A DNA stretch of 64,000 nucleotides from Rotaria socialis (lineage: Eukaryota; Rotifera; Eurotatoria; Philodinida; Philodinidae): NCBI GenBank assembly GCA_905331475.1, contig CAJNYU010003698.1, forward strand, positions 3,026 to 67,025. The letters run 5' to 3'. The notes beneath the pieces are model-generated. The model searched no databases. It saw nothing but the letters and a program-made list of their open reading frames with translations, and had not been told where the DNA came from. The translations under genes were made by a program, and so were the position numbers. Below are positions 45,414-59,200 of the stretch, piece after piece (position 1 is the first letter of the stretch; each line of letters begins with the position of its first letter).

Positions 45414-47675
45414 CTATGTATTGGCCACTTTGATCGGTGAACGTTGACTGATTGAATTTCGTCGAGGAATATTCAGTGCTGCTAATGTTGATTGTTTAGG
45501 ATTTAGTGATGAACGTGACATACCCAACGTATTTTTTGATATTGACATTCGTCGAAATCTTATAGTTGGCGCTAATTCAGTGAGTGTATTTTCTTCGATG
45601 ACGACTGGCGGTGGCATAGCAGACGGTCGATAATTTGTACTATGATGTATATTAAATAGATCAGCTAATTTAGTAACATCTTCTTGCCAACCATGCTGTT
45701 GTGCTGCTGGTGGTGATTGTTGTAGATTATTACGTTTTAAACGTGTATGATCATTTGTTTTGCGATGATTCATAATTGTCGGTCGATGATCTTGTAGACC
45801 AAAAAGTTCTTCGGGTTTCAGGCCAAATAATTCTTCGGGTTTATTATATCGACTTGTTGCACCTTTGGCTTCACGAATTGAACATGACGAGTCAACTTTT
45901 CGTTGAATTGGAGGCGGAGGATGACGATGATGACTTTGTAATGCAGCTGATAATGGACGACCAGCATATAATGTTTGAGAATATGATGACACGTCTGATA
46001 TCGTACTTGATGGTTGTTGTAATTGTGACTTAGGAACAACCGACGCTGATTTAGGGCGATTGATGGTAGTTGATTTTTTCTTAAATTTTCGAGGCAATGG
46101 TGTTGGCGGCATTTTTGCACTGCTAAGACGAGATGGGACACCGACGGCATTCACTGATGTTTGATTGCGAGTGACGATCGCAGTTTTCGGACGTTGTAAT
46201 TTATTTTTATTTTGTGACGACCCACCTTGAAACATCGAACTTGAAGGTTCAAGATAATTCAGAGTTGAACTCGATTGGTGTCGTTCCATTACTTTAGGTT
46301 TAACTTCACTATTCGACATGAGAGTATCTTCAGTTGATAGATTTGTCTTATTATTTAAATGCTGTTGTATTAATAGTTGTACTCGTGGGCTTGTTCGAGC
46401 CGTACTATTAACGTCTTCACTATCGTCAAACGTTATTTTACGCTCTGGAATTGCTATTGTTACAGTTTGTAATTCATTCACCAATGCTTCTGTGCTACAA
46501 TAATGTGTGCAACTAGGTAAAGTAGATTCTGCCTTTTCGAAATCACTCAGTCGTTCCGATGTTTCTTGTTTTTTATGTCGTATCCGTCGAGGATGATGTG
46601 GCGGTTTACCTTCAGTGCAGAGTCCAGCTAAACGTGTTGAATAACTTGAATCGTTTTCATTGAAAATTATTTTCAGTAAACCAAACGAAAGTGTAGACGG
46701 ACGAATATCACTTTTATTAGGTGTTCCCGTAGTATTAGAAGTTGTTCGACTCTTTTTTTTCGATGATCCTGTTGTGATTCGAGTGTGATTATCATCGTTT
46801 TTCTGTGTAATTTCATAGATCGATAGAGGACGAGGTACTACGAAAAATTCGTCCCAATCCCGATGAGTTATTTGATTAGCACATTCAATATGTCCATATT
46901 TAAGCGCAAGAACTGCTGCTGAACAACCTGAAGAATTCGAATAATAGTTATTCAAATTTTTAAAGAACGAAAATTTAATCTCACCGTCTCGATTAACACA
47001 TTGATCAAGGTGAATATCCATTTTTTCTGCTGTTTTCATAAGTAAGTCAGCAATTTCACAATTACCTACCATGATAGAATATCAAAATTATGCATTAAAA
47101 AAAACGACTCTTAAGCACCATTACCCGTAATTGCTACATAATGCAGACAAGTATTTCCTTCACAATCTTTTGCCTCGATATTAAAATCTAAACAGGATAA
47201 ATATAGTTGAACGAGATGCATTCGTTGAAGAGCACACGCATGATGTAATCTAAGAAAAGTAAAATTTTTCATATAAAAATATTTTTTTTAACGTTTATTC
47301 ATCTTACGCATTTCGTCTTGCATGATCTTCCAATGCAACTTTAGCTCCTTTTTCGAGTAGATTCTGTGCAATCGATAAACTCCATCGATCATTCTCTACG
47401 TACGAACATAGAATTAATGGTGTACGCAATTGACCATCGCGCTCATTTGGATCATAACACAGCTGTAATAGATATCGAATACACCGAAAATAACCATGTT
47501 GAATAGCAAATGGAACATTGAAATGTTTTGGTATGATTGTTGGTGGTATTAATGGTGCTGATTTATTTGTTATATGACTACGATCAGTATTACTATCGAT
47601 GTGAGACATCGATGACAGTGGCACCGGTGGCGACGAGACAAGCATCGACAAAACAAGGGTCATAGAATTGAACAA
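45414..47675 (-). CDS. Ankyrin-repeat protein (ANKRD34/ANKRD63-like)
   Basis: Three exons: about 47304-47675, 47124-47249 and 45414-47072, with matching phases. The first two and the start of the third encode ankyrin repeats: FAIQHGYFRCIRYLLQLCYD, RTPLILCSYVENDRW, QNLLEKGAKVALEDHARRNA, LHHACALQRMHLVQLYLSCL, GNTCLHYVAITGNCEIADLL and AVLALKYGHIECANQ. The remaining ~450 residues are low-complexity, Ser/Pro/basic and probably disordered, ending with LAPTIRFRRMSISKNTLGM and a basic tail. A short N-terminal ankyrin block plus a long disordered tail is the layout of ANKRD34 and ANKRD63; function of these is poorly known. The start is ATG 47675, or the second Met at 47663. Confidence 0.8.
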
Positions 47676-50250
47676 TTGTATAAATCGTTATGGTAACTTA
47701 GCAGCATTCAAAAACTCAATTTAAGAAAAGAGAAAAAGAAGAAATTGAACGGTAGAAGGCCAATTAGCAGCGTCTGATGTGTAGACTGAAATGAAACGAC
47801 AACAAAACTTCTCTTTCACTCCTACGTTGCCCACTTCGCTTTTCTTCTATAAAGAAAAAGAAATTAAATGTACATGTTGAAGAAAGAGCACATACATAAA
47901 CCTGCGAAGAAAGAAAAAGTGATTGATTTGCTGTTTTCTTTCTCATAGAGACTTTATGTATATATAAATATTCAGTTAAAATGTATTGTTAAAACATAAG
48001 ACCATAGTATTTGTCTCATCTTTATTATCGTTTATTTTTCTGTGACTCCAATTTGTTTGTCAAATGTTGAGCTTCACTCTTGATCGTAGAAAATAAATTT
48101 AACGTTTTTCTTTCTTGTTCTGTCTAATACGGCATACTCGAGTAGCTATACACACGGTTTGATTCACAAGTCAACAAAAAGAAAAAACCCAAAAGGTATA
48201 AACAGACTTTTGCTAATAACCATTCTTTATTCTTTAAAAAAAATAATTCAAGTAGAGCCACTTTAATAAATAGCAATATTTTATTTAGACAACTAGATAA
48301 GCTCGTTTCTTTTTGTTTCTGTTTTCATTCATCTCGAACAATATTAATACACTACCAGATAAACATCTACGTACAATTGATTTACAAATAATTTCCAAAA
48401 TAGAACATGTTATGAAATATGAATTGGAACATCGATTATTGAGTACATAGCGATTCAGCAAGCAAGAGAATATTCTGTTTTTTGTCGCTTTGCTTCATTG
48501 GCTGACTTTCAAGAAATGAAATCTTGATTCTTTCGTGCCTGTATAGACATCCAGCCAAGAGTCAAATTTTGGTTCTTGCAGTAATAAAAAAAAAGAAAGG
48601 CGAAGAAGGAAAGTTTGTTTACGTTGATAGTATAACAAAAGAAAATGGAATTAAAATAAGCGAATAAAAAGTAAAAACGCCATAGAATAGTACATTTCTC
48701 TATGAAGAATTTTAATTTCTGTTTTACCTACTTCTACGATCATCATTTATCTAATTTTCTATTCTTTGTTTTCACAGATGTATAGTGAATTTTAGCAGCC
48801 GAGATGAAAACTTGAATAATTTATTTTCACTATAAACACAATACTCATTTGCTTGTAATACAGCTGTTATCGGTTCTATATTGTGGTTTATTTTTATACG
48901 TAGATAAAAATGCAAAGTAAATCATTCGCATTGTAGAGATTTGTAAAACATGTTTGTCCTTGATTTTTGTTTTGCGAGAGTAAAACAATAGTTGGCTGTA
49001 TGGTTTACAATTAAATAATTCACATTTTCTATGATGATGAAACGTAGGAAATTTTTAGAGAGATCTCCTCGTGAGAATTCGTATTCCTACAAGGTTAAAC
49101 CAAAATCTCACATCTTATTCTCTATATTTTTTTTACAATTCTTCTATATAACTACTGATACCAATGAAGTTTAACATAAATCACTTTTTTCTCGACAGCC
49201 TATTATTCCGTAGTATTTTTTCACCGAAGGAAATTCATTTCCGTTGTCCATTAGTAAGCTATTACTTTCTCTTTGATACTCAAAAAATTTCACAATAGAC
49301 CGGGGAAAATATTTACTTACTAGTGATGTTCGACATGTTTCAACATAAACTTTACGATGCATTAAATTCTTAGACAAAAAAAATTCTAATCAACCACGGA
49401 CCTTAACTTTCGATTTGAAAATATAAACAGCTAGATACTTGCCATTGCAAATATCAAAGATTATTCCTTTTTACTAAGTTAAGTGAGTTGTCAGTAGAAT
49501 ATGATTATTTGCATTGGCGGTGTTCGTATTGATAGTGCATAAGATAAGAGATAAGAAGGTTAAAGTAAAATTTGTATTGTTGGACTAAAAAACTTAAAAT
49601 ATATGTCTTCTTGATGTACCCTAGGCAAAATGCTGCAATCGTTTTTTTCGGGTGTGGGAGGAGTTTATAAAAAAATTTTATACGAACCGAACGAATTCAA
49701 CTATCATATAAAATAATTCAGGTGAAATGCAAGAATCATCAAAGTTCATAATAGCTTTTCTTAAGTGCACAGTTTGATAACGAAATATTAAACGATAAAT
49801 CATCCTTGGGTATGATTTTCTAGAGGAATTACTAGATTAGTACAATAAATATCAGCGAATCTATTAATTCTATAATAAATCATATTTGTTTTTTAGAAGA
49901 TTTCTCTCTCCATTCCCTTTCATTTCTTTCTGATAAGAAATTTTCAACAAATACATGATTTTAATATGTGTGTCTCTGATGTTTGAATATTTTATTGCTG
50001 TTGACTAGATAAACGACCAAAAAAAATGAGAGAAAAAAAGAAAAGTAATATAGCACACACAAATAAAATCTACCATACGTCACACATACATATGAAGAGC
50101 AAGAAAAAAAAGAATAAAAACTCATTTCATTGTTATTAAGTTCAAAAAGTTAAAGTGCAAATAAGAGAAAAAAAGAGAGCAAGAGAGAGAGAGCGGTATA
50201 ACATATATGTCCAATTGACACACATGGAAAAGTAGTTCATGTTTATGTTT
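47676..50250. other. Collagen 3' region / ankyrin gene upstream region
   Basis: About 2.6 kb of AT-rich sequence with no recognised gene. The left part should contain the ankyrin gene promoter and the right part the collagen 3' UTR. A purine run (gagagagaga) lies near 50170-50195. Open frames at 47764-47946 and 49171-49377 have no support. Confidence 0.5.
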
Positions 50251-53200
50251 TTAAAGTTTCTTCACTTGTGCAAAAAATGCCGATGGTCCATTGGCTGTTT
50301 GTTTATATAAATTTGCATGACAGACTGCACATCGACTGATATATTGTCGTTGTGTGCCTGCTTTTAATGTACGTACTGTCGGTTTTTCAAATCCAGTATA
50401 ATCATCTAATGTAGCCAAATAAAATGTCATCATGTTTGGATAATAATTGCAATGTGAATGATCTTTGCAATGAAAATATGGCCTATCGTGATATTTTTCA
50501 AGACATGAACCAGGTGATTGTAGACTTTGTTGATCACCACGGCCACCATCAGCCGATGTAAATACAAAACTATAACCAGTCCATAAAAGATCATATCCAT
50601 CGGGACATGCTGGTACACGTTGTGATTGACTATGAATAGCAAAGACGGGTGTTGGTGACTCACAAATAACACAACGACTCAAATGACTTGGTATGTCACG
50701 TGTTTCAAATGGTGCCATACTTGCTGACATCGGTTCATTTGTTGATAACCAATATGAATAATCATTACGTGAAGCATAATGACACGAATTACCAATATCA
50801 CAAAATAAAAATGGCATTGCACTAAAACGACGTAAACAACTTCCAGAAGAACCTATTTAGAAAAGAAAGAATTAGAAGTTTGGTTCGTTTTTCTCTTAAT
50901 GAAAATTTTACCAAGATCTTGATGGGCTGCATATGTATCACCTTGAATACCCATAAATGAATAACCACTATCTTGTAATTTAGCTGTTCGCTGTGGACAT
51001 TGTGGTGTTGTAGTATCTTGACTGTGTCTAGAAAAACAAAAAAAAACATAGATGTACATGGATTTAGTTCAATGTCATGATTACATACCGTACAAATACG
51101 AATGAGCCATCACCTGTATCACCTGGAAAACCTTGAGGTCCAGCACTACCTATTTACGAGAGAAGAAAACCTGTGCATTTTATATGTTATGTTTTCTAAA
51201 ACTTACCTTGTGGACCTGGTTGACCATGTAGACCAGCACTAAAGAAAAATAGAATTAGCTTAAATAGAAAACAAAATGAATATTGCAAATCTTACGCTCC
51301 AGGTAAACCAAGGTCACCAACTGGACCACGGGCACCTGAAGAACCTGGAGTACCTATACAGAAAACAGAGCCATCAAAATAGTTATTGATTACATTGACT
51401 TTTTTTTAAAAACTTATTACGTACCTGGACGACCAGGAAGACCAACTTGACCAGGAAAGCCTTTCGATCCAGGAAGACCAGATTGGCCAGGCAATCCAGG
51501 AGCCCCTAAGCAACATCATGGATGTATAATGAATCATATTTTAAATATTCAATGTACTCACCAGATAATCCTTGATCACCACGTGCACCTTTACTGCCTG
51601 ACTGTGCTCGAATCTATGAAAAGAAAAAATAGCAATCACTTTTCTCTAGAATAGAAAATAATTAATTCATACTTCTGCAAGGACTGTCTCTCCTTTTGGA
51701 CCTGGTAAACCTGGACGTCCACTCAAACCTGGTGAACCTGATAATAAAATAAAACTTAAATGTATGAATTGTAGTGCGATAGAAGTAAAACTAACCAGCA
51801 TCACCGTTTTCTCCTTTGCGACCTGGAATTCCAAGAGCTCCTGAAAACATTGAATTTTGATATCAATCTTACATTGTTTGAACAAAGAAATAAAGTCATA
51901 CCTGGTGTGCCTGATTCACCTCGTCTACCTGGTAGGCCTGAATTTCCTGGTGGTCCTGGTTGACCCTAAATAAAACAGATTATAATTCGATAAAAAAAAA
52001 TGATATTCTTCATTTTACCGGTAATCCTTTTGCCCCTGGAATACCTTGAGCACCAGAAAGACCATTAGCACCGACAAGACCCGGTAGACCTTAATTTTAA
52101 TGCATGATAATTATTGTAGATATGAACTGTGTGACAATACCTGGTGGACCAGCTAAACCTGGTTTACCATCTCGTCCAGGATATCCATTTGAACCTGGTC
52201 GGCCAGGTAAACCATCTTGGCCACGATCTCCTTGTTGACCTCGCTGACCAACTGATCCTACGCCTGAAAATAAAAAATATTTGATTTAAAAAACAGAAAT
52301 AAGTACAAATAGAAACAAAAATTGACATACCATTACGACCTGGGGGGCCAGCTTGACCAGCATCACCAGGTGTTCCTCTAGAATAAGAAAATTAATCTAA
52401 GATACTACACTAAATTAAAAGTTACCTAAGGCCTGGACGACCGGGAAGACCATCTCGACCAGGATCACCACGAGGACCAGGTAATGAACGACCACCTAAA
52501 ATAGAATAGAACGTCATATGCCTGTATTTAAATCAATACAATAAAGAAATATATTTTACACACCACTTTCACCCGGTACACCTTTCAGACCTGGACGTCC
52601 AGGCAATCCAGAATTGCCTTTAGGCCCTTGAAATCCAGGTTGACCTAAAACAAGCGATAGCATGCCATAGAATTAATCATTTTTTTCAATAATAATTTAC
52701 CAGGCCGTCCTATTTTGCCATCTATACCAACTAAACCTTTTTCTCCTCGTAAACCAGGATATCCATCGCGACCTAATAGGTAAATAATCATCAGTTATAT
52801 ATGTGTGATAATACAAAGATGATTGTTTTCTAATTATCTTACCTGGTTGCCCTTGTGAGCCTGGAAGACCTGGTGCACCCTTGAATAATATAATAAAAAT
52901 ATGAGCATATAATTATATGCTTGTCAATGATGAACTTACCGGAAGGCCTATAATAATAAAAATTACAGATATAAACTTGTGAACAAAGAAAATCTCAAAT
53001 CATACATACCAACATCACCAGCCAAACCAGCAAGGCCTGGCATACCTGGTCCACCAGCATCACCTGGTTCTCCTTTGGGTCCTGAAAATGAAATAAACGA
53101 ATTTAACTGAATTAAAGAAAGAAATTGTCAGTTTGTTTTTCAGTACCCATTGCTGTAGCAATTCCATCTCGACCACGTTCACCAACCGGCCCTTTAAAAC

Positions 53201-56200
53201 CAGGAAGACCGGGTGAACCAGCACGACCAGGTAAACCCTAGATGTTACAAAAGAAAGAAAACATGAATATAGATATATGTTCAACGTAACTTTATTATTC
53301 AAACTTACACGATCACCAGGTTGTCCAGCCATTCCCGGAAGACCTATACATTAAAGATAAACAATCATTATTGTTCATCGAAATCCGTCTACATACCACT
53401 GTCTCCTGATTTTCCTTTGAATCCAGGTAATCCAGGGTTCCCGATTGGACCGTGCATGCCTATTGAAGAAAATAAAACATAATCAATGACTGAGTTTAAA
53501 TTATTAATTTACCTGGAAATCCAACTTGACCTGGTTGTCCTCGTGGTCCATTGAGACCTGGTGCGCCAGGCTGAATGGATTAAGAAATAAAAAATTCGAA
53601 TATCCCAGAATATTAGAAATATACGTGTACGTACGATTCCTCGAAGACCTGCAGCACCGGGAAGACCGGGAAGACCAGGTAAACCGCGTTCACCTCTTTG
53701 ACCAGCAACGCCTTTGTACCAACCACCCATTTCACCTTTCGAACCTGGTAAGCCAGGACGTCCTAGAAGAAGAAATTTATGTATAAAAATACGGTTAGAC
53801 ATAAACTGACTAGCTTACCATCACGACCGGGTAGGCCAGGAGCACCGGCGAATCCAGGTGATCTAGTATAAGGCAAAGAAAGACAATGGATACAGAACAG
53901 TTTTATATAAATTTTTGTATATACCCAGATTCACCAGGTGGGCCTTGAAGACCACCTAAAAATATTTAAAAAAAAATTCATAGTGATATTGTAAACTTTG
54001 CTCTTGTCTCTATTTTTTCTTCTTCTATACTTGCCTAGACCAGAATCGCCTGGAGCACCTTTAGAGCCTGGTAGACCTGATAGACCGGCCTCTCCTACAA
54101 TATAAAAGTGAATAATCTTTTCTGATGTATTCTTACAAATTTACCCATTTCTCCTTTTCGACCTGGTTCACTTTGACCACCACCGACACCTGGTTCTCCG
54201 ACATCACCTTTAGAATAAAGAAAAGCAATGATAGCTGAAATCTTTCTCTCTGAAAAAACTGAGTGTTTACCTTGAAACCCTTTAGCACCTGGTAAACCTG
54301 GAAGCCCATTGAGGCCAGGACCACCAGGTAATCCACCTGAATTTAATGTTATGATTTGAGCTATGTTTTCAACAAGAAATCATATTTCTACTTACGTTCA
54401 CCAGGAATACCAGGGCGACCTAATTTATTTAAATTAAAAAATAATAAAAACAGTATAATGTACAAGGAAAACTAATATAATAAACGTTTACCTTTCATTC
54501 CAGATAATCCTGGATATCCAGCACTTCCGTCATCACCACCTATTTTTATACCAGCAAATATGTAAATGATATTCAATCGACAAGCATGAATACTTACGGT
54601 CACCTGGCTTGCCGGAAAAGCCTGGTGTTCCATCTTGGCCAGCAAAGCCCTATTCATATAAGAGACAGATAATAAGATTTTTTTTTCATTGTTAGAAAAC
54701 GTACTGAATCACCAGGGGAACCGCGAAGACCATTTGGACCAGGGGCACCAGCAGCTCCAGCTCTACCGGGAGCTAAAAAAAACAGAAATATAATTTATCA
54801 GTAAAGCACTTATTAAAAGAAATTATTTACCTCCCGCTCGACCACGAGCACCGGGCAAACCAACATCACCCCACAGGCCTAGTGATGTACCGCCTAAAAC
54901 AATTCAAATGTACTTATTTTTCTTTTATAAATATAATAGTACATACCTCGTTCTCCCTTCAATCCTTGTAGACCAGATTGTCCAGGAAGACCATTGACAC
55001 CTACAGTCAAAGTAACATTAAAAACAATCGTTATGTCGTATAGTATTCACTCACCTGGATTGCCTGGTACACCTCGAAGACCGGGTACGCCACCTAAAAA
55101 CGATGCCCAATTTCAAAATAATATTATTGAGCTTGCTAATAGCTTACGCGGTCCTGAGAAACCCGGATTACCACGTTCACCAGTAACACCCTTTGGACCA
55201 GGATTACCACGTGCTCCAGATGTTGTTGCAACACCAGGTTCACCACGCTGACCCTATATACGAACAACCAATATATAAGTTATGACAAGAAATAAAGTAT
55301 AGAATTTACTTTAGCACCAGACAAGCCAGGTAAACCAGATGCGCCATTTATTCCTGGAGCACCAGGTCTAGTAAAAGATGAAGATTATAATTTAAATAAA
55401 TATTTAAAAACAATTCCTACCGTCCATCAAGTCCAGATCGCCCATCAAGACCAGGATAACCTGAATAGCATCATTAGCAAAAGAAACACGAAACTTATTT
55501 TTAGTCTACCTTTAACACCATTTTCGCCTAAAAAAACAAACATTGATGTATAATTTTCGATAAAAATATGATTAGTTTAACAAACCTGCTAATCCAGGAA
55601 GACCAGGTCGGCCACTGTCACCCTAAATATATGTATAGATACATTTATTTATCTGTAAATTCAAAATAAGTTCTTTTTTTTCTTTACCTTTTGACCGGGA
55701 CTACCACTCAAACCAGGTGCACCATCTCGGCCAGGTAAACCAGGGGCACCTTAGTTACATCGCAGATACATACATAAAACTACTTGTAGAATATTTCGTT
55801 TGATTACTTACCAGGCATACCAGAAAATCTAGAAATAAATAACAGAAATGTAATTATACTAGTATTCTAAAAGATAAAAATTTACCCAGCATCTCCAGGA
55901 TAACCTTTCATACCACGTGCACCAGGTGCATTATATAATATTGGTGCATCATCACCAGGTGAACCAGGAATACCAGGTCGACCAGTTTTACCTGGAGTAC
56001 CACGTTCACCCTCTTCACCGCGTTGACCACTGGCAAATAATTGTCCTGGTGGACCAGGTTGACCTTGTGGACCTGTTAATAAATAATATTATGATTCATC
56101 AATATTCTATACTTGTTTTAGCATTGAATTTACCTTTTGCTCCGGGTGATCCAACACCTCCAGATCGACCAATTTCACCCCAAGCACCCTGTAGAAAGAG

Positions 56201-59200
56201 AGAATATTATTTTGAACAAAAAAAATGGATTTTTAACAAAAATATACCCGTGGACCAGGGCTACCAGGAGCACCATCATAACTAAAAGTCAAAGTATAAA
56301 AGTTTAGCTATCACATGCTTTGAATTAAATGCATACCCATCACGTCCATTAATACCACTTTCACCAACGTCACCGTAATAACCTTTAACGCCAGGATCCC
56401 CAGGGCTTCCTCGACGGCCTATTTAAACAATATTAAATAATATTATCTCTTTTTGTTTTTGTTTTGATAACTATTTATATTTACCTTTGATACCATCAGC
56501 ACCAATCAATTCACCCGGTTCACCTTTATGCCCTGAACTGCCTGGATAACCATTTCGGCCCGGAAGTCCCTTGAAGAAAATTTTAAAAAAATAAAACAGT
56601 GCTATTTCTCTAAAACGAATTACTCACATCCGGTCCAGGTAAACCAGTAGGTCCAGGTTGTCCAGCTGATCCGGCATCACCCTTTTCGCCTGAATGAAAA
56701 ATGAGGTTTAGTTTTTTTTGCAATTAAAAATATTATTTAAGGGTTACCTCGAAAACCGGGTGCACCATGTTGCTAAAAGTAAACAATAACTATTATAATG
56801 ACAACATATCTAATACAACAAATACTTACACCTGGTCGTCCACGATAGCCTTGGCTACCACGATCACCTTGAAGACCAGGGACTGCAGGTGGACAAAATC
56901 CACAACCGCCCGCATCACCTTTAAATAAATACAAAAAGTAAATAGATTTTCATATATTTTCTTCCAAAAATACGTACCTTCATCACCTTTAGATCCATGA
57001 ACACCTAAACGATAAAAAATTGATATGATTTAGTAAATCTTGCTAAAAAGACAAAGTACATACCAGGAAAACCAGGTGTACCAGGTTGACCTGAGCGACC
57101 AGGGTATCTAGAATAAGAAAATATTGTATAAAAGTAATACGTTACGAATGAAAATAATTCACCCTTGTAAACCTGGTGGGCCATATCCTAAAATCAACAA
57201 TCACATATTAGAATATAATGGACACAAAAGTTATATATTTCTCACCTTGAAAGCCTTGAAAACCTGGTTCAGCAGGAGGACCTGACAATAAAGAACAAAA
57301 TTTGATTATCATCCATATATCAAACTAAAAGAATAATTACCTGGTGGACCTTCTTCACCGATATCACCTGGGGGTCCAGACAAACCGGGATCTAAAACAA
57401 GACAATACATAAAACATTTGTTTTCAAGTAGAAAAACAAAAGCAACTTACATCCACTACGACCCGGAAGACCGTTAGTACCACGTGGTCCTATACAGAAA
57501 TGATCATTTTTTTTAGACATAGAAAAAATAAAATAAATACCATAAGTATCTTCACCAGCGAATCCTTTATCACCAATACCACCTTTATCACCGGGTGTAC
57601 CTAAAAAGGATTAAATGCTAATATTTAAAAAAGTGAACAGGCAATCAATATTACCAGCAGACCCTGGTAAACCGGGAGGACCAGGACGACCTGAATAAAA
57701 AATAAAGGAATTATTATCATAAAAAAACAGTGCATCATTTAATACATACCATCAACACCACGGTCACCCTTTTCTGCATCGGCTGTTTCACCCATAGGAC
57801 CAGGTCGACCAGGTGAACCATAATCACCTCTCTCACCTTTCATACCTTCTCGACCTATAAATAAAATCATTTGATTTTTATCATCAATCATTTTTTCGAT
57901 TATTTACCAGGTAAACCAGGAACACCGGCAAACCCATTTGGTCCAGAATCACCAGTCATTCCCTAGAAAGAAAATAAGATGATAGAGAAATTCAGTATAA
58001 ACTTTAAGTATTTCTAATATATACCGGGTAACCTTGCGGTCCAGGACGTGAACGCGATCGTCTAGTACCATACGTCTACACAATGAATAAAAACAAAACA
58101 GTATTAATTTTAAGTAGAATAAAATGAAATTCTATTGTTTACATTTGGGCCAGCTTCACCAATGTCACCACGTTGGCCTTTTGGACCTGCATATCCATTT
58201 CGGCCAGGTTCTGTGAAATAAAATAAAAACATGATACAACTATATTTGCTGTCTGAAAAATCAACTTACCACCGGGAAGACCATCGAAACCAGCTGGACC
58301 GGGTGGTCCTAGAGAACAAAGCAAAAATATCTCAATCAAACAAAAAATTGTTTATAAAAAAAATGACGTACCTTGCGCTCCTTTGATACCAAATGCGCCT
58401 TGTGGACCTTCTTTACCAAATTTTCCCTTTTTAAAAAAGACAAATAAATACAAAACAACTACTCGAGCATTCATTTACTTGTGAACCAGGTGCACCATGT
58501 TCACCTCTTTCTCCTTTTGGTCCTTGTAAACCATTGATACCCTTGAAACAGAAAAAAAGACCAGATTTCGTATATCACAAACGATTAAATAAATTCGCAT
58601 ACCAAATAACCTTGTTGACCACGATCTCCTTTGTAACCACGATCACCATCTGCACCTCGGGGACCTAGTGGTCCTTGTACATTTGTTGGACCTTCGTGAA
58701 AATAAATACATTGCGTATTATTCGCAACGAAATTTATAAAGTAATGACTGATGAGAAGAAAAAACTTCAAGCTGAAAGTGAATAAGGAGCATAGAAGAAA
58801 AAAACTGTCGGTTTTATCTGAGTCGACTGCTCCCTGGGTATCGCTGTAAAGCTTATAGTAAAACAAATGTGTATAATAATAATAATAATAATAACAATAA
58901 TAATAAAAAGCTGAGAACATGCGAACGTTAGTTTTTATCTTATCAATAAAAAACATAATCCGTTCGCGCTCGCCCCTTTCGTCTTAGTTCTGTTTTTTTT
59001 CAAAAAAAGCATGGATAGGTTAAGCTGTAGTGTAGTCTTATAAATATGAATACTTACAGGGTCTATTTCCACACATTCGGTCTACTAAATCCAAGTAAGG
59101 ATATCAAAGCAATGAACAAGCAAAACAGATAAAACGCAAAAGTTCACTCAAATATGATCTGAATCCAATGGTAGAGTCTTTTCTTTTCTTCTTCTTCTTC

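Noticed and set aside
45776..46503. Plus-strand and alternate-frame open frames within the ankyrin gene
   Set aside because: They overlap the 552-codon minus-strand exon, which has clear ankyrin similarity at its start.
55917..56285. Plus-strand open frame inside collagen
   Set aside because: It is the antisense of Gly-X-Y exons and introns; the many plus-strand frames across 51000-61300 have the same origin.
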